Assembly: GCA_014526335.1 (NCBI GenBank)
Contig: JACTAT010000039.1
Span: 5,607,896-5,671,895, forward strand
DNA from: Chrysaora quinquecirrha
Taxonomy: Eukaryota > Cnidaria > Scyphozoa > Semaeostomeae > Pelagiidae
Direction of reading: 5' to 3'
DNA length: 64,000 nucleotides
Every line of letters starts with the position of its first letter. Position 1 is the first letter of the stretch. Below the pieces are notes generated by a model that saw nothing but the letters and a program-made list of their open reading frames with translations, was not told the origin of the DNA and made no database searches. This document shows positions 22,812-53,200 of the stretch, one piece after another. Position numbers and translations under genes: made by a program.

Positions 22812-25800
22812 CTACGATTTTGAAGCTTCAGATTTTCTTTCTAATACCCATGACTGAAATGCATTTCTGTTTTGAAAGAAAAGATCAAATTGTTAAGTAG
22901 CAGGTCTTTACTTTGGCAAAATTCCCAAAACTTGATTTGACGCCGATTAATGTTAGTATTGGTACAGTTTATTAACCTCAAACCAAGATAGCAAATGTTA
23001 AATTCTACTCACCTACAATGGTTTACTAAGCATTGATTACTACAATACATTGATCCTCTTTCTCGTGTTGTTTTTGTGGGATTATTGCAACCATCCTGGG
23101 CACATTTCCTATGACCTGAGTTCTAGGCAGAAAAGAAAATATAAATTAAGGTAAAAGAAGGTTACCTGGTCTAAGTTTTGTTAGCAAAGATTGTCTCTTT
23201 TCAGCCATAACACTAGAAAAAAGATACGTCCGGAAAGAAAGCCATGATCTACTCTTATATGATATGCACTTGTATGTAACAAGGAACTGTCACGATCCTC
23301 AAAACCCAAAGACTGAATGGGGACGGTGCAAAAACACTGGTACCTAGAATCACGGAACAATACCCCTATTGATAAAAGGAAAGCCGCAACTCTAGATGGT
23401 TTTAAAAGACAACCAAAAGTAACCCTAATGCCTGATCAAGGTAAGTTTCAAATTAGGTCCCCCTGGAAGAAGAGACATATTTTGGATTAATCAGGATTTT
23501 CATTTTATTAGCATTCATTATTAAAGGTATTTTAATTGTATGAGTTTCAGCATGGTATTTTTGTACATGTTATACCAAATCATACAGTATCATCGAGCAT
23601 AGTCCCATGAAATGGAAGCAATACGTTTGGATAAAAAAATAGCGGGGGCTTACTGTTTCCAACCAAAGTCCATTCCCCCTTTTATAAAGGTAACCCCAGA
23701 AACGAAACGAAGGTACTCTGCGTGCAGAATTGCTGCGTAAAACTCTAACCCCCTCACAGACTACTTAAAAAATTCACAAATAATACAAACCTTAGTGTCC
23801 CTTTTGGACGTGGCATCGTTACTTCCTTTACCTTCTGTCGGTGATGACGATCGTTTTGGAATTTTAAAACTTTGCAATGCTTTTGGCTGTGTACTTGGTT
23901 TCCGCTCAGTTTCTTCTACAATCGAAGTTTCATCCTTTTGTTTCAAAGTCTCTTTACGCATTACCTCCTCGAAATTAGGTGATTTAGTAGGCGATTCAGT
24001 GATCTTGGAGTCTTTGATATTAATTTTCATAGTTAATTTCGGTGGTGATTTTAATTGTTCTATTAGTTTATGTTTCTTTTTACTTTTCTTTGATTTCGAT
24101 TTACCTAATTTCATGTCATCATCATCATCATCATCATCTTCCGGGTCAATATTCAACTTCATAAGTTTATTTTGTTTCACGTCATCACTGACGACTTTCT
24201 CTCGATTTTTTGACTTTTTACTCGCCTTTTGGCGGGATTTCTTCCCGCCGCCACCGCCACCGCCTGTTGACGGATCCTCCGAAGTGGAGGTGTCTTCGTC
24301 CATTTCGACATCAGCAGCGACATACTGATTGGTACTTATACTCGCCGTGTTCTCAGATGTATCAGTATTAGTGTTATTCTTTACTGCTTCGGTACGTTCA
24401 CTTGTAACATAATTATAAACTGGCGAGTCAACTGCTTCCGTCATTGACTGGTCAGTTGTGACGTCATTTTCGGCAGCATCTGCCTCAATACAATCCATTG
24501 GCTGGTCTTGATTCTCTGATCGGTCCAATAAAATTGGCTGTGTGCTTGTCCCATGTTGCTCTGAAGGGGTACTAACCGGAGTATTGTCACTCTGAAACAA
24601 AAAATCTCTCTTTTGACTTCACAAACAAGCAACGGAAATTAGTTAGGGTGGTAGGTTGATCGGATGGATGCGGACACACTGTTTTAACCAAAATACTAAA
24701 AAATGGCGTTTTGTTTCTTCCAAATCGACTCGTATATAAGGTTATATCATTATAAAATGTTTTTACTCGGGCATGCATTTATAAAAAACCTATTAACAAT
24801 GAATAAATGCATTTTCAGCGTGGAAACAAGTGCAGATTGGCCATTTTCTTTTTGAATACATGAAGAAATATCTACCTTCAGTCTTGGACAATATATTTGG
24901 ACCAGGCCTCTTTTAAGAGAAACACGGCTTTAGAAGTACGGACTATTCCATTGCTCCACCTTATCTCCAGAACAATTTTGGGTGAAGCAAGACATTTTGC
25001 TCGAAACAACATTGTAACGGCGAAAAGATCAGGTCCAAAAATAACGGCACAACTATTAAAGCGGTTCGAAAGGATTTTGTCCAAGATTGTAGTTCCCTAT
25101 TAAGGGAGAAAAAAGATCAAGGCTCTTCAAAAAGGATAATATACCTCCGCCGCTAAACTTGCTCTGTATTCCGCCAGTTTGATTTGATATTCTTCTTTAG
25201 CTTTAGTGCTGCGATCTGTATAAACCTACAAAATTAAGTTAAAACAGTTAGCCAGTCGCTGAATTATTTGAAGAAAAAAGGTTAAAAGATGACACAGACG
25301 AAAACAACTATGCATAATGACAGACTACATTAGTTCTCCTGTTCTATCTTGATTATATACACGTGGAAACCAATACTTTGTACCGTAGTACGACAGGCAT
25401 TTCACTCATTGAACGGCGTACGAGATTCCCGTTTAAACAATAGGATTTCCGAGGGATTTCTACGAAAATCATCAATAGACAGCCGAATGGGTGTAAGAGA
25501 TTCCAAGGATTCAATCGCGCCTTCCCGCAGTGTTTCGTACGGGACCTTGATGAAATACTTACATTGCGGTACGAAATACTGGAATTAAAAAAAGACATTA
25601 TACACATTTGTTGGCGTTATGCTATGTCATCGTTGCTGTCTTCAAATACTAAAATTATTTCTACTCTGCTCGTGGCCAGTTCTAATACCTAATAATTTCG
25701 AAGTTTTAGACACAGTCAGGTACCATGCCTTACTCGCACTGGAAGGATCTTGTCTTGCTAAGGCTGGAACTACTGGCTGGTGCTGCTGGCTGCCTGAAAA

Positions 25801-28800
25801 GCAGGCTGCAAGGTAACATATAAGCTCTTAAGCCAACCCAACTACCTAAGCACAGCGTAAAGCCAACTGCCTAAACACAGCCTAGTGGAACATCAGAACA
25901 GTAACAAAAGAGAAACTCTAAAGATCTTAGACGTTTCAATTCACTTAACATACAGTGCACCATCTGCCAAAATCATATTGATTCAGCTTGTCTGAATCCA
26001 ATTTAACTTAGACTATTCATCAAACTATTCAACTGGCTGTAACCTGTTTTTCTTCCTCTGTTGCTTTTTCCCATCGTTGTGAAACAAGTTTTGAAACTTC
26101 TCCAAGTCCAGCCTGTGAAATGAATTGTGGAGATTGTTGGTTTATTCTATTGTGTAATATAAGTATTGAAATTTTCCAACAACGAATAATCTTTGAGAAG
26201 AAAAATTTTCGATTACCAAATAATTTTCGATTACCAAATAATTCAGCAATATGTAGGAACTCTGCAAACCGTAGTGTTCTCAGAGAAGAATGCCCAAAGA
26301 ATGGAAAATTTGAAACTAGGGATGGTAGAGTTTGCATTGAAAATCGAAATTTTGGAGTAATATTAACAATATGGTATAAGGGTAGTTTAATAAAAGGTAG
26401 CAACGATTGTATTCTTACCGAAGGATTTTGCTGTCGCACAATTGGCTGTACATCTTTGAAGAACATCAGATATGGCGAGATGGGTCTGTAAAGCAGCAAA
26501 AGGCAAAATGTTAAAGTACCTTCATATCAAAAATTGTGGATCTACATTGCAGTGCTTTGAAAAGATGCAAGGGACATCTTCTTGATTCATTTCGTTTTTG
26601 AAGATGCACAAGAAATTACATCTCTGCTTTGTTGTAACTTACATTCCATCAAGTGTTTGTCGAAAATCTTTGATGGCAAAGAGATCAACCACCTGACATC
26701 AAAACCACAAACTACACTCAAACATGTTTCTGCCATAAGACGGATTTACTAGGTAACTTAGATTGTGCAAAACGTTACAGAGTGCAATGTTTCGAAATCG
26801 ACACTGGAACTTAAAGCAGAGCCAGCAATGGCAGTCTTTCCCAACACAACATGTACACAACTTGCAATTTCTTTTGCTCTTTATATGGAATAACAGAGGG
26901 AAGGCAATTCTACAAACAAAAGGGGCTGCGCAACTGTATTCAACAGAAAGGGACATTTAATAGAGAATTCAAGTTTTAGAGGGGGGTATTTAGTTGAGGG
27001 GCAAAGGGAGCTTTTTAATTGATGCACTTAGATATTAATATGAAAGTTAGAAAGAACGATGTTAGAAAGAACCTTAAAGAATTATCTTATATAAATACAA
27101 ACTAAATCTTACTTTGGTGGCTCATTACTATCTTTTTTCTTCTTTCCTTTTCCTCTTCCTCTTCTTTTCTTCTTTGTCTTATCATCAGCAGTAGGTATCT
27201 CAAGAATTTTATTTTTCAAGGAGGTACCTCCTTCAGTACAAGGACTGTCACCATTGTCTCTGACAGATACTCCTGACAAAGATTCTTTTTCCTGTCCAGA
27301 TGCTAAAGGGCTCAACTTAGAAATGCTGCTAAGTTCTTGCGGAGAGGATGCTTCATCACTTAGGTTGCTTGTTGCAGTAACTGACATAGCTGGGGTTACT
27401 GACATGGCTGGGGAAGTAACAGAACACTTTGCTGTACTTCCTGCAAAATTTGATTTAGAAGTAGTGGAATTCACTACAGAGGTAGCTGAATTCACTACAG
27501 ACAGTTGCACCTGATCACTACCTTGTGCATTTTTAGCAAGAAGCTGAGCAGCAACTGCTGACTGAAGTTGACCTGACTGTGGGCTTATCAAATATCCAAC
27601 CTTCTTTCCACCAACCTCCGTCACAAGCATAAGCTTCTGATCCTGAGTTCTAACAAGTTGTCCTTTCAACTGCAACACCGATTTGCCTTTCTTATCTCCA
27701 ATGGGCAGCTGTAAAGTTGCGAATTGAGGGGAGGATTTCTGTACTTTGGTGGATGCATCCACTGCATTATTTTGAGAATTAATGCTTGCAGCAGTGACAT
27801 TATTTGTGGCACTTTCAATTTTGCTACTAGAAACCGCATGTTTTTCTGAGCTTTGCTCTAATTGTTTATCTAGAGAAGATGTACTCTGATTTGGAGACTG
27901 GTTATGGATAGCATCTGAACTTTCATTCTGACTTTCTTCACTAGATGAAATCGAAATTAATTCAGGAGATGTTGATGTAGGTGAATTTTTCTTTATGGTA
28001 GGACTCATTTCTTCAACAACTGCTTGGCTTGCAATTCTTGCAGATGTTTTCAGAGCTTCCTGCTTTAATCGTTCTTGTTCCTTGAGCATCTCTTGTTCTC
28101 TGATTAGCCTGGCCTGTGCCTCTTGCCTTGCCCTTTCTTGCTCTTTGATCAATCTTGCTTGCTCCTCTTGGGCTTGTGCCAGTGCTCTCAGAGTAGCAAG
28201 AGCATGACCTGTTGACTGAGGCTGCTCCTGGAAATTCTGCATTGAAGGTTGTGGAACAGAGTTACAAGAATGGTTCCTGGCAAAGGTTGGCAGGCCTGAA
28301 TGTGTTTGAAAAGGAGCAGTAGAAACTGTAACTGGATTCTAAAAATCAAAGAGATTTGAAAACTGAGTGTTTTGAGTGGACGATCAAGAAGGGTGTGAAA
28401 CACTGAAATAAGAACTGTAATGGTCTAAATGTATTTCCTGTGCTATCAATTTATGGAATTAAATACTACGGTATTTGATGGAAATTGTTTGTTGCAAGCA
28501 AAGGAGTAGCAACTGGCACTGAAAACATCAACAACACCAACTCACCTTTACATCCAATCTCAATAACCCCATCAACCCGTTAGATATTCAGTGAAAATCA
28601 CATATACACATACTTTTGGATATAAAGAACAACAAGAAAAGAAGATAGAAAAATTTTCTTGTCTAACCTGCAAAGAGGAAGTCAATCTTTCAAGATGTGC
28701 CATGCTAGTAAAACCAGTTGTATTTGTAACATTTGACGAGCTATTTACATGAAGAGGCAAAGAGTTACTTCTTGAAAATCCATGGCTGCCACCATAGCTA

Positions 28801-30299
28801 TCAGACATTTTCACTAGCCCTATTTCCTGTAAAAAGATGACTGTGTTAGGAAAAATCAAAATACAAATTAAAAAACAACACATTGTTATTGTAAAAAATA
28901 GAAGTGAGCTAGAATGTGGCCTATCGCAAACTTTGGTCTGAGAAATGATAGTCCATGAAGTAAAATTAGGATTGTAAAACAAGTCAAAATAGCCAAGCAA
29001 GAACCATGCTTGACAGTTGGAGGTGGGGGTGGGGGGCAGGGGCATCCAATATTATCACAATATATGGTGAAATATTAACAAGCATTGCACCATACAATGC
29101 CACAAAAGCCCTTGAGAGTCTTTCGGGGCCAGGATTAGGCCATGTGCATTCAATGTGCATGCCATGCAAAGGTAAACAATGGGGCAGTCGAGCTAGCAAA
29201 AGAAAATTGCTCTTCCACAAAAACATTTTCGGCACACATGGAATTTATAATAATAATATATAATATATAATAATAATATTATTTAGTGAATGCTGTAGGC
29301 TAATAGCCTGTAACACATCTAAACACCAGACTGGAAACTTTGCTGCATGCACTAGAAAAAAAGTTGTGCATGTGATTATCCTGGGAGTAGGATAAAGAAT
29401 ACTAGGTCCAGATTCCTAAATATCTAATCTTTGTTTTTGCATATTATTTGATAGTCTTGTAACACTTAGAATTAAATTCTGTAAAAATTCACTGTTCAGA
29501 AAAACGTGTTGCACTTTGCCTGCGTTTTAAAAACATGGCCTAATCCCGCCAACCAGTTGACAACTTTTATTGGTCACCAACGAGCTATCACATGACTCTT
29601 GCTGGCCAATCATTTGCGAGATTCAGCCAGACGAAATCATGCCATCCTCATGGTGGAAAATGTGGCGTTGAAAATTTTCATTTCAAGCAATTTTCAACCA
29701 GCTCAAACAAAGATGAAAAGAAGATTTACAAACAAGCTAAGGAAAAATTAATAGCAACAGTTAATGAAACGTAAAGTTAAACTTCCTAAAAGTTATGAAT
29801 TAGAAGTAAAATGGCAGTGAAAGTTAAATTTATCCTGTTTTCGACAAAGGCAAAATCATGTTGTTGACACGAAGCCTTTCAAAAGATGTCCGTCTCGTTT
29901 TTAGGGACCTCGCCTAAAAACAAAATATCGAGCTCCTATTTGTGAATTCATACCAAATGATGCAAATACTTCAGTTTGGTTCATCTCCTAACATTTTGAA
30001 TAGCTTTATTTGCCCTCAAGAGGAAGTTTTAAAACCAAATTGAAATTTTTTTGAAGCAACACAAGTGAAGTGATTCGTTCGCCGTCGTCCTTCGACTCAC
30101 TCAAGTCCTAAAAGTTGGGCTTTCTTTGACCCGCTTTTGAGTGATTCAGACAAGCGAGGATTTCTTTGAATCCTGCTCATTTCTTCCTTGATTAACCCAC
30201 CTTTGAATTGTCGTTTTGATCGTCCCAAGTTTCGACATCTGCTATGTCAAAATCTGTTAAAAGTTCCGAAGAACTGGGATCAGGCGTTTCGGACGCCAT
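22812..30299 (-). CDS. TOX: TOX-family HMG-box nuclear protein (TOX4-like)
   Basis: Nine minus-strand exons give an open frame of 888 residues: 30201-30299, 28668-28826, 27113-28338, 26419-26485, 26044-26112, 25145-25225, 23791-24591, 23013-23122 and 22812-22866. All phases agree. A basic stretch (KKKRRGRGKGKKKKDSNEP) leads into a single HMG box read over three small exons: KPISPYLMFFKDVQ, then GLGEVSKLVSQRWEKATEEE, then VYTDRSTKAKEEYQIKLAEY. Before it lies an E/Q/R-rich coiled-coil-like stretch (EQARLIKEQERARQEAQARL). After it comes an acidic, Lys-rich, low-complexity segment. The last two exons encode a Cys/His knuckle (KCAQDGCNN..MYCSNQC..NHCR) and a short FQSWVLERK tail, matching the conserved TOX C-terminus. 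TOX proteins bind distorted DNA without sequence specificity and regulate chromatin or transcription. Start ATG is at 30299. Confidence 0.92.
28830..30200. other. First intron of the TOX-family gene
   Basis: About 1.4 kb between coding exons 1 and 2. It holds an AT-rich ATAATAATAT tract near 29250-29285 and short unassigned open frames. I find no coding exon, repeat family or RNA gene in it. Confidence 0.6.
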
Positions 30300-30827
30300 A
30301 CTGCCTTGCCACAAAATAACAGCTGCTCACTCGAGCGTAGCCTCTCCTTGGGTCACATTGCATGTTTTCGTATTGAATTGAATGGTTGCGGTATTCCAGT
30401 CACGTCTTTTGAGTCTATATCTGGTGCAGTTTTTTTAGAAATGTGTTTTAGATTCGCTAAGCGGAGTATGCTGGGGTTTTTTTAAAAGAGAAACTCGGTA
30501 AACTTCACCCTATCACACCAAAGCGATTGTGCACCAGCTTGCGGCGCTACTCCTTGGAATGCGTGACAAAGAAAGGGGCAAAGACAAGCCTGGGTACAAA
30601 CTCTTTCACAAGAGCTGAATCCGACCAGGGAGAGCATCTGCGAGATAATCGAAATAACCAAAACATTCCTATGCCTTTGTGCTGAAGGGTTTTTTGGAAT
30701 GAACTTAAGATCTCCAAAACGTTGCTAAATATGTTGGCAATTATGACATAATGATTCAGTTCAGGCAGAAACAAATGGATAAAACACACAGATAACATTC
30801 AACAACATTATTCTCTATGTACAAAAT
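30300..30827. promoter_or_regulatory. Short spacer: S1P 3' UTR and TOX promoter
   Basis: Both flanking genes are on the minus strand, so this 528-bp spacer must hold the S1P 3' UTR and the TOX-like promoter. No TATA box or other specific site is recognisable. An AATAAA on the minus strand falls within the last S1P codons (about 30836-30841). Confidence 0.45.
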
Positions 30828-48154
<17,327 letters not shown>

Positions 48155-50278
48155 CTTGTCAAATATTCTGAATTTCGATCATGGTTGAAACAACTCCTGG
48201 ACGATGACCAACTCGGAACCAGAAATCATGCTCGCTTGGCCTCATAGTTAAAAAAATTCACCGTTTTCGTTTTTCATACGATACAAAAATAATTCAAAAA
48301 TACATAAGGGAAGCAAATTTGCGCAAAAATTGTCTAAGTTTACATATTTTTGTTGATTTATCCTTCAGTTCTGACGCAGCTCCATTCAATCACACGGCCA
48401 TTTTGAAAGATAGAATCACGGGAGGAAAATAATGACAATGGTCTGGGCACTAGCAACAGCCAATGATGTAACATGAAAACTGATCAATGAACTCGACACG
48501 TTGATTGTTTGATTTTCACACCTTTTCATTTTATTTCTGTTGTTTTTAAACATGCGCAGGACGCGAAACACCTGATCACGACAGGAAGAAAGTATGTTTT
48601 GAAGTTTTCCCAAAACATTGCCAAGAAAGATCTGATTGTCATGCAAAAGACCAAACATTGTTTGGCAAACATCTGATATTTTGTTTGTCAAATAAAATTT
48701 TTGGTTGTTTGGCCGCATCACAAAACATTGCTCATCAAGATCAAACATTTTTGCTAACAACGGCAAGAAAATAATTTTGAGTTTCTGCATGTCAAGCTAC
48801 CAAGCAATGATTTGCGACATGGCCAAACGGTCAAACATTGTTAATAGAGCGAATCTCAAGTGTTTGACAATTAATGTTTGGCAAACGACCATACATTGTT
48901 CGGCAAACATCTGAAATTTGTTTGTCAAACGAAATGCTTGGTTATTTGGCCGCATCACAAAACATTGCTCATCAAGATCAAACATGTTTGCTTACGACAA
49001 GAAGAAAATAATCTTGAAACTCTGCTTGTCAAGCTGTCAAGCAATGTTTTGCGACGTGGCCAAACGGTCAAACATTGTTTAAAGAGCGAATCTCAATTGT
49101 TTGACCAACAATGTTTGGCAAACGACCATACATTGTTTGGCAAACACCTAAAAAAATTTGTTTGTCAAATAAAATGTTTGGTTGTTTGGCCACATCACAA
49201 AACATTGCTCATCAAGATCAAACATTTTGCTAACGGCAAGAAAATAATTTTGAACATCTGCATGTCAAGCAATGTTTTGCGACGTAACCAAACGGTCAAA
49301 CATTGTTTGTAGAGCAAATCTCAAATTTCTGACCAACAATGTTTGATCGCTTGGTCAAGGCCTCCCCGTTTACACAGGAACAAATCGGAGTGAATCCGTT
49401 CCCCAAAAAGTCCCGATAAGCTTTTCGTTTCGTTTTAAGAGGATCCGTTGGATCCGTTCCTATTTGAGAACGGGATTAAGCCATTTGAATCCGTTCTTTT
49501 AAGCCCGTAGGTTCAGCATGTATTTTGCAAGAAGAAAAACAGAAAAAGGCAGAAATAAGCTCAATCGTCGAATAAAAAACCCAAATATTAGGTGATATAA
49601 AAATATCAATAAAATCACAGTGACAATTATGAAATATGAAAGCAATACATCAGCACAAGTGCCTTTGCAAAGCTACAGAAAATATTAAAATACTATATAT
49701 ATTCATTAATATCTTTCTCAGTTTAGCACTGGTATCTGAAGAGAAGCATTTTTCTAGCATCGGAAAGCAAACTTCAGCGAAATCTTTATACTATTTATTT
49801 ACAAAGATGACATTGAATTCACAATTTATTGATTCGACCGGGAAGACATTGCACGAAAGGCAACTCAAATTTGGTTGGGGAAAAGTAAATTTTATGGAAT
49901 CTAAATTTGCGAAAATACGTCTAATTCGTTGAGTGGGGTAGTTGTATACTTAAATAAGTTCATTGCGTTTCTCGCTAAAGGGGCTGTTATAAGGATAACT
50001 TTTCCATGAAACTTCCTTGTAATGATTTTATACATGAAATGATGTGAATCGTTCTCTAAATAGCAAATAAGCTTTATATTTGCTCCAACAGGCATTAAAG
50101 ATGCCAATAACGCTTCTCCTCAGACATGCTAGCATTGAAAAATATATAATCATTAATGAAAAGGTAACAAAAACCTATCTAAGCTTGAAAATTCAGAACT
50201 GCAAACCAACAAATCATTGTTACAAGTGGTTGTTAAAGTGATCACAATTGAATAACAACAACAATATCAAAAGAGAAT
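48155..50278. other. Intergenic region upstream of S1P, downstream of MTHFSD
   Basis: Contains the 238-bp tandem array at 48585-49370, starting about 430 bp upstream of the S1P ATG. After it comes a decayed element with GGATCCGTTGGATCCGTTCC (about 49375-49520), then AT-rich sequence with no recognised gene. The S1P promoter and the MTHFSD 3' UTR must lie here. Confidence 0.6.
48585..49370. repeat. Tandem array, about 238-bp unit, of the CAAACATTG MITE family
   Basis: ACATTGTTTGGCAAACATCT-like starts occur near 48653, 48893 and 49130. Each is followed by TTTGTTTGTCAAA, GGCCGCATCACAAAACATTG (CCACATC in the third) and CTCATCAAGATCAAACAT. The last unit ends in the family's right terminus GACCAACAATGTTTGATCGC-TTGGTCAAGGCC. 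The unit is longer than, and different from, the 108-bp unit at 8730-9480. Confidence 0.8.
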
Positions 50279-53200
50279 CTACTGTTTTTCTTCAGCTTCT
50301 TCTTTGGTTGTGAATTTATTAGACATCTTAACTGTAAGATCATAATCTTCATATTTCATTCCTTCAAGCTCTTTCAAAGCATCTGAAGCTGTCTCAAGAT
50401 CCTTGAAAACCAAAAATGCATACCCTTTCTTGCCTCTCCACATTACTTGAATAGGATTCACACCTTTTTCACGAACTGAATTCTTAAATGAACTCACTCT
50501 GACATCTTCACCAATGCCTCCAACGTAGAGAGCAGGATCAAGACCCTCTCCACCTTGTGGTCGTCTTCCTCTGTAGTACCCTCTTCTACCATATCCACCT
50601 CTGCCACGGCCTCTACCTCTGCCACGACCACGGCCTCTTCCTCTTCCTCCTCTGCCTGACATTTCACCTCTCTCTTCATTTTCATGTTCATTTTCAGCTT
50701 TGGAAAACATGTTATTGTTAAAATATATCCAATCGGGCATACAACTTAATTATGAATAGTATAACCAGAAGCTTAAACATTTTGATTAGAAAACAAACGA
50801 GAGATGACAATTGTTTGTTTATTCACTGTATATTCGACTGTACTTTCCAACAGTCATCACTGTATATAGGAAACCGACAAACAATGATGTCTATTTACAT
50901 TGGCAATCATTTACACCAACAGCATGGAAGAGAGGTACACTAAAGACCCTCTTAGATTGTAATTCCCACGTTTTAAAACACTCAATGGATTCTGGACATA
51001 ACTGTTAATTTGGAAGACTTTACGGTATTATCGAAAACTCATCGCAATTATTATAAAAGGAAATATCAGAGGCTCTAGAAATAAAGAAATTCAAACCGTC
51101 ATTGAACAAGCAAGATAAATCAATACCACTGAAACTTTTCAATTAATACCGTTATTTAAGTCATTTTGATTCAGGTTTCCCCCCTTTGTTAGTAATCCAG
51201 TAAAGTCTCTATGACAACAATTGTGTAATTTCAAATTTCGAATTTTATGTTTAACCGTTGCAGTAAGTAAATCGTTACTCTGATGATGACTGTTGGAAAG
51301 TACAGTCGAATATACAGTGAATAAACAAACAATTGTCATCTCTTGTTTGTTTTTTAATCATAATGTTTAAGCTTCTGGTTATACTATTCATAACAGACTG
51401 CTCTTCTTTTGGTCTTCTTCTTGATATGTTTCCTCTTCTTCCAGAGCCCCTTCTTGTCCTCCTTGGTCTTCTTCCTCTATAGCCACCCCTTCTGCCACCC
51501 TCTCTAGGGCTTTCCTCACCTTCCTGGGCATGTTCTTCATGTTCTTTAGCTGGTGATCTTTCTCTTCTTGGCAAAATCTTCATGGTGACATCTACACCAG
51601 CATCTTTTTCTTTTCTTCTAAGGATTCTCAAGACAGGTAGCTTCCTAAGATTCATCCTTGACAAAATTGACCAGATGATTCCTTTAGGCTTTGGTCTTCC
51701 TCCACTACACTCAATGAGCTGGGTTGGGGTTAGGATGTAATCAACCTATAAAGAGATCACCATGGTTAAAGCTAAACTGAAATAATATTTGGAGACAATT
51801 GTGAAGATTGACTGTTTCTTACTGAGCTTCTCTTCATTCGAACTAATCAGCAGAAAGAAAAGCAGATATGCATAAAGACTGACAATCACCAACCATTTTT
51901 CTGAACAGGAACAAACTACAACTGCTTTCTGGAATTACTTCAGAATCATTGAACAGCTCTGCAAATAGCATTAAGAGCACTTTTGGTTGATGCAAATTTT
52001 CTCTTTTGTTGTCAACTTTTCAATTGGGACTGTTTCATTTGTTTTACTTTTTCCTAAACAAATTAACAGAGATCAATTTATGCAAATTGTGTAGTAGAAT
52101 ACATACGTCAAAGTCATGCTCTTCCATAATCTCATCAGGAATATCCACAATCTGGCAATCATGCACTGTTGTTATAATGGGTGTAGTCTCATCAATGACC
52201 CCCATGGATCTCATCATTGCATATTCTAAATCTTCAAAACCTTGCCCTCTGCCTAATCTGTAACCTGAAATCATACATAAGAGAGATTATATGAAAGCTT
52301 TAATAGAGCAAGCACGGTTATGCCACTTACAGCCATTTGAGGTGCAATTCCTACACTTCACTTTCTGTTTCAACCTCTCATTATAAAACACCCCCATAAT
52401 TACCCTGCTGAACACCCATCCCAAGGTTTCGAAGCTGGTAGGGTATCCCCCAGGAAATAGCTTCCTCAGCAAAATAATAAAGTTCAGAGTTATCTCTGCA
52501 ATGCACTAATGATCTTTCCTGCTGGGACCTCAATTTTGCCACCAAAAAAGTGACCCAACTTCTTCTCTCGCTGAGTCAAATTTGATGTTTGGGTAATCCC
52601 TGCTGAACCTGTAAAAATTTAATTACTTCCCACTCAACTTTTTTTGCTTGGTGGGGTCGTTCATTTGGGGTTCTACAAAAACATTGTTCTTATAAAAAAT
52701 TGTGCATTATGAAAATGCAACAATAAATCTGTTGCTTCTTTGGCTTAATGTCAGTTTTCATTGGTTTACTCTTGGATGGTGAAAATGAAAGCACCCAGTT
52801 GCTAGGATCTCAGTTGTAGGTTAGCTAATCGAGACCTCAAACCTGGCGGTAACACCACTGTTGCTGGGGTTCAAACCCAAAACTTGCTGTGCTTCTGTCA
52901 CCACGAGCCAGCTGGATTAAGGGGCGAAATGTACACTCTTTCTTTTTATAAGAAACTAAGATTTTTGGTCAGTACTCAAAGTTTCTTAGTTTTGGGACAA
53001 ATTTGGTACTGAAAGTTTCTTAGCAGTTTCTTAGAATCAAAATTTTCAAGTGCCAAAACGGGCCATTGACACTTAAATTCTACAAATAGAAGAAGCAATA
53101 CAATTCACGTTTACATCAGCTGTTTTTTCTGTCAAAATAGACACTTATGGTGCAACAGAAGTTTGTTTTCTCGATGCTTTATTTCTAATTCTAAAGATTC

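Noticed and set aside
26645..26697. Possible extra TOX exon reading VVDLFAIKDFRQTLDG on the minus strand
   Set aside because: It has AG and GT-like borders, but its length breaks the phase, and the flanking exons (27113 and 26485) join perfectly through the conserved EPPKPISPY sequence without it.
50494..50691. Alternative acidic reading (EEEEEEAVVVAEVEAVAEV) of the last MTHFSD exon
   Set aside because: Out of frame with the RGG-to-RRM reading, which has a recognisable RNP1 and RNP2.
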